From: MGBC114844 sp910585855
GTDB taxonomy: Bacteria > Bacillota > Clostridia > Lachnospirales > Lachnospiraceae
Length of the DNA stretch: 64,000 bases
NCBI GenBank assembly: GCA_965646165.1
Contig: CBFFYP010000005.1
Location: 1-64,000 of the forward strand
Direction of reading: 5' to 3'
A program made the position numbers and the translations under genes. This document shows, piece after piece, positions 62,550 to 64,000 of the stretch (positions are counted from its first letter, which is position 1; each line of letters opens with the position of its first letter). The notes below the pieces were generated by a model that did not search any database, was not told the DNA's origin, and worked only from the letters and a program-made list of their open reading frames with translations.

Positions 62550-62565
62550 ATTTAATTTTTGGATA

Positions 62566-62603
62566 GGGGAACGCAGAATTCGAAAGGAAGGTCTATTCTG
62601 GGA
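62566..62603. repeat. Truncated family P element (copy 6)
   Basis: Only the left end remains: GGGGAACGCAGAATTCGAAA and GGAAGGTCTATTCTGGGA, then unrelated AT-rich sequence starts at about 62604. It begins 17 bp after the exporter stop. Confidence 0.7.
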
Positions 62604-62704
62604 TCAGTCATAAAATGAATGGTTGCTATGATATAAATTTTTTGTTATAATTTATTTATATTGTAGAGTATATTCTGTCGATATTGTGATAGTGAGGTGG
62701 TAAA

Positions 62705-63586
62705 ATGGCACAAAATATGCCAAAACGTAAAATAAAGGACAGTGTGTTTACAAATTTATTTCAAGATAAAAAATATCTATTTCAATTATATAAGGCACTT
62801 CATCCAGAGGACAGCAATGTGACGGAAGATGATATAAAAGATGTTACGATTAAGCATATACTGGTGGATGTAGACTACAACGATCTTGGTTTTTCGGTTG
62901 GAGATAGACTTGTTATACTAGTTGAAAGTCAGTCAACATGGACAATGAATATCATAATACGTGCACTGATGTATCTGATACAAACCTATCATGATTTTTT
63001 CAAGCGTACCAAACAAAACCTGTATGGTTCTAAAAAAGTAAATATGCCAAAACCTGAACTATATGTAATATTTACAGGTGAAAAGCCAAAGAATCCGCCT
63101 AACATAATATCACTCTCAAAAGACTTTTTTGATGGTGAAAAGATAGCGGTAGACGCAGAAGTCAAGGTATTTTATCAAGAGGATAAGAACAACATAATTG
63201 GACAGTATATTATTTTTTGTAAGGTATATAATGAGCAGAGAAAGAAATACGGGCAAACAAAGGAAGCAGTAACAGAAACAATTCGTATCTGTAAAAACAG
63301 AAATGTATTGAAAGAATATCTTGAAAACAAAGAACAGGAGGTTGTAGATATTATGATGACATTGTTTGATGAAGAGCAGATTTTGGAAGCATATACAGAG
63401 GACATTACACATAGAGAAGCAAAGAAAACAGCAGAAAAATTGATTAGAAAAGGCAAAATGTCACTTGATGAAATTGCAGATTGTGTTTCGGCATTATCAT
63501 TTGATGAGTTGAAAAAACTTGAAGCAGAGGTCATGGAAAATGAAAAAATAAGTCAACTGACACGTATATCTGAAGGATTAACTTGA
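62705..63586 (+). CDS. Rpn family PD-(D/E)XK nuclease/transposase-like protein
   Basis: The 293-residue protein has KIKDSVFTNLFQDKKYLFQL at the start, a nuclease core with D67 in VGDRLVILVESQS and E74-x-Q76, and a helical C-terminus with KEYLENKEQEVVDIMMTLFDEEQ. This matches the Rpn/YhgA-like group, multicopy nucleases that promote RecA-independent recombination in Escherichia coli. GAGGTGG precedes the ATG. DNA at its 3' end is similar to DNA at the 3' end of the exporter gene. Confidence 0.85.
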   Translation: MAQNMPKRKIKDSVFTNLFQDKKYLFQLYKALHPEDSNVTEDDIKDVTIKHILVDVDYNDLGFSVGDRLVILVESQSTWTMNIIIRALMYLIQTYHDFFKRTKQNLYGSKKVNMPKPELYVIFTGEKPKNPPNIISLSKDFFDGEKIAVDAEVKVFYQEDKNNIIGQYIIFCKVYNEQRKKYGQTKEAVTETIRICKNRNVLKEYLENKEQEVVDIMMTLFDEEQILEAYTEDITHREAKKTAEKLIRKGKMSLDEIADCVSALSFDELKKLEAEVMENEKISQLTRISEGLT

Positions 63587-63610
63587 CCTGTAAATTTAAT
63601 TTTTTGATAG

Positions 63611-63762
63611 TGGGATGCAGAACTTGGAAGGAATGTTTGGGCAGGGTTATCATTTCTCGTTGGCACTTAGGCACGGTTTTTTCGTGCCTTATGTGTCTGC
63701 TGCGAGGAAATGCTAAGCGAGAGCGAACCTATAGTAGACATTCCTTTCAATTTTGGCATCCT
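63611..63762. repeat. Palindromic element, family P, copy 5 (diverged)
   Basis: A 152-bp copy in the orientation of copy 1 with more changes: arms around TTGGAAGGAATGT and ACATTCCTTTCAA, inner blocks TTGGCACTTAGGCACGG and GTGCCTTATGTGTCTGC, GAAATGCTAAGCGAGAGCG. It begins 25 bp after the Rpn stop. Confidence 0.8.
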
Positions 63763-63857
63763 CTACGGGAAAACGAAAATTTTTGATAATAAAATTTTAT
63801 AAGGGAATTAAATTTGTAGGTCAAGTTAAAGTTTTCGACAGGAATAAATTTTTTGAT

Positions 63858-64000
63858 TTATTTGTCATTATAGTGTCCTTTGCACTGAGTTATGGTGATA
63901 TTTTCATTGTTAACTATATAAACAAGTCTGTCTTTGTCGTTGATCCTTCTGCTCCATTCTCCTTCTGGACTGTTTTTTAACGGTTCAGGCTTTCCTTCAC
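63858..64000 (-). CDS. yoeB: YoeB-type toxin, C-terminal part (cut by window end)
   Basis: The minus-strand frame entering from the window end encodes 46 residues ending at the TAA at 63858-63860. It reads GKPEPLKNSPEGEWSRRIN, then DRLVYIVNNENITITQCKGH and Y near the end. This matches the C-terminus of YoeB, including the Arg, His and C-terminal Tyr needed for ribosome-dependent mRNA cleavage. The antitoxin (YefM) gene should lie outside the window. Confidence 0.88.
   Translation of the reverse strand, partial: EGKPEPLKNSPEGEWSRRINDKDRLVYIVNNENITITQCKGHYNDK

Overview
The window looks like a chromosomal segment of an AT-rich anaerobic Firmicute, most likely Lachnospiraceae or a related Clostridia. 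The grounds are an F-type ATP synthase with a sodium-binding rotor subunit, a MurT/GatD-type pair, a glycyl-radical diol dehydratase with microcompartment genes, and long TPR/HTH regulators typical of that group. All family names come from reading the translated sequence; no database search was made.

Layout. 1-425: truncated copy of a large palindromic repeat (family L). 426-8621: a DegV protein and the complete ATP synthase operon (atpZ/I-like, atpB-E-F-H-A-G-D-C). 8681-9021: a complete L element. 9380-11516: a dual-HTH TPR regulator with a tiny convergent secreted-peptide gene and a palindromic promoter element. 11904-16110 (minus strand): an EctB-like aminotransferase, a GatD-like protein lacking its catalytic residues, a MurT-like ligase and a DJ-1/PfpI protein.

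16855-46809 is a large CRISPR-Cas and defence island. It starts with a 40-repeat array, followed by a broken and an intact GTPase, cas1, cas2, a reverse transcriptase and a primase-polymerase in an overlapping frame. After a decayed mini-array, a HEPN-like relic and an IS200/IS605 element come a viperin-like radical SAM operon, RNase HIII and a small CARF/Csx20-like protein. The type III-D effector operon ends the island: CARF protein, HTH protein, Cas6, Cas10, Cas7-like, Csx10-like, double Cas7-like, Csx19-like and a large RAMP, with an IS607 element inserted in it. A second IS200/IS605 element and a second decayed array with the same leader follow at 47420-50040.

50094-55633: a CYTH protein, then a glycyl-radical glycerol/propanediol dehydratase, its activase, and PduU/EutS-like and PduV/EutP-like genes. 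55965-62549: a second regulator/peptide cassette, paralogous to the first, next to four ABC-transporter genes preceded by the same palindromic promoter element. 62705-64000: an Rpn-type nuclease and the 3' part of a yoeB toxin gene cut by the window edge.

Most interesting points. (1) Two paralogous peptide-pheromone circuits: regulator plus a 44-residue signal-peptide ORF overlapping its 3' end by 9 bp, with shared 48-49 bp palindromes placed 22 nt from the -10 box of both peptide genes. (2) A type III-D CRISPR system whose adaptation module carries a reverse transcriptase and a primase-polymerase joined by a frame change, and whose effector operon carries a CARF protein next to an unfamiliar HTH protein. 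(3) Two families of dispersed palindromic elements whose arms differ between copies yet stay complementary.
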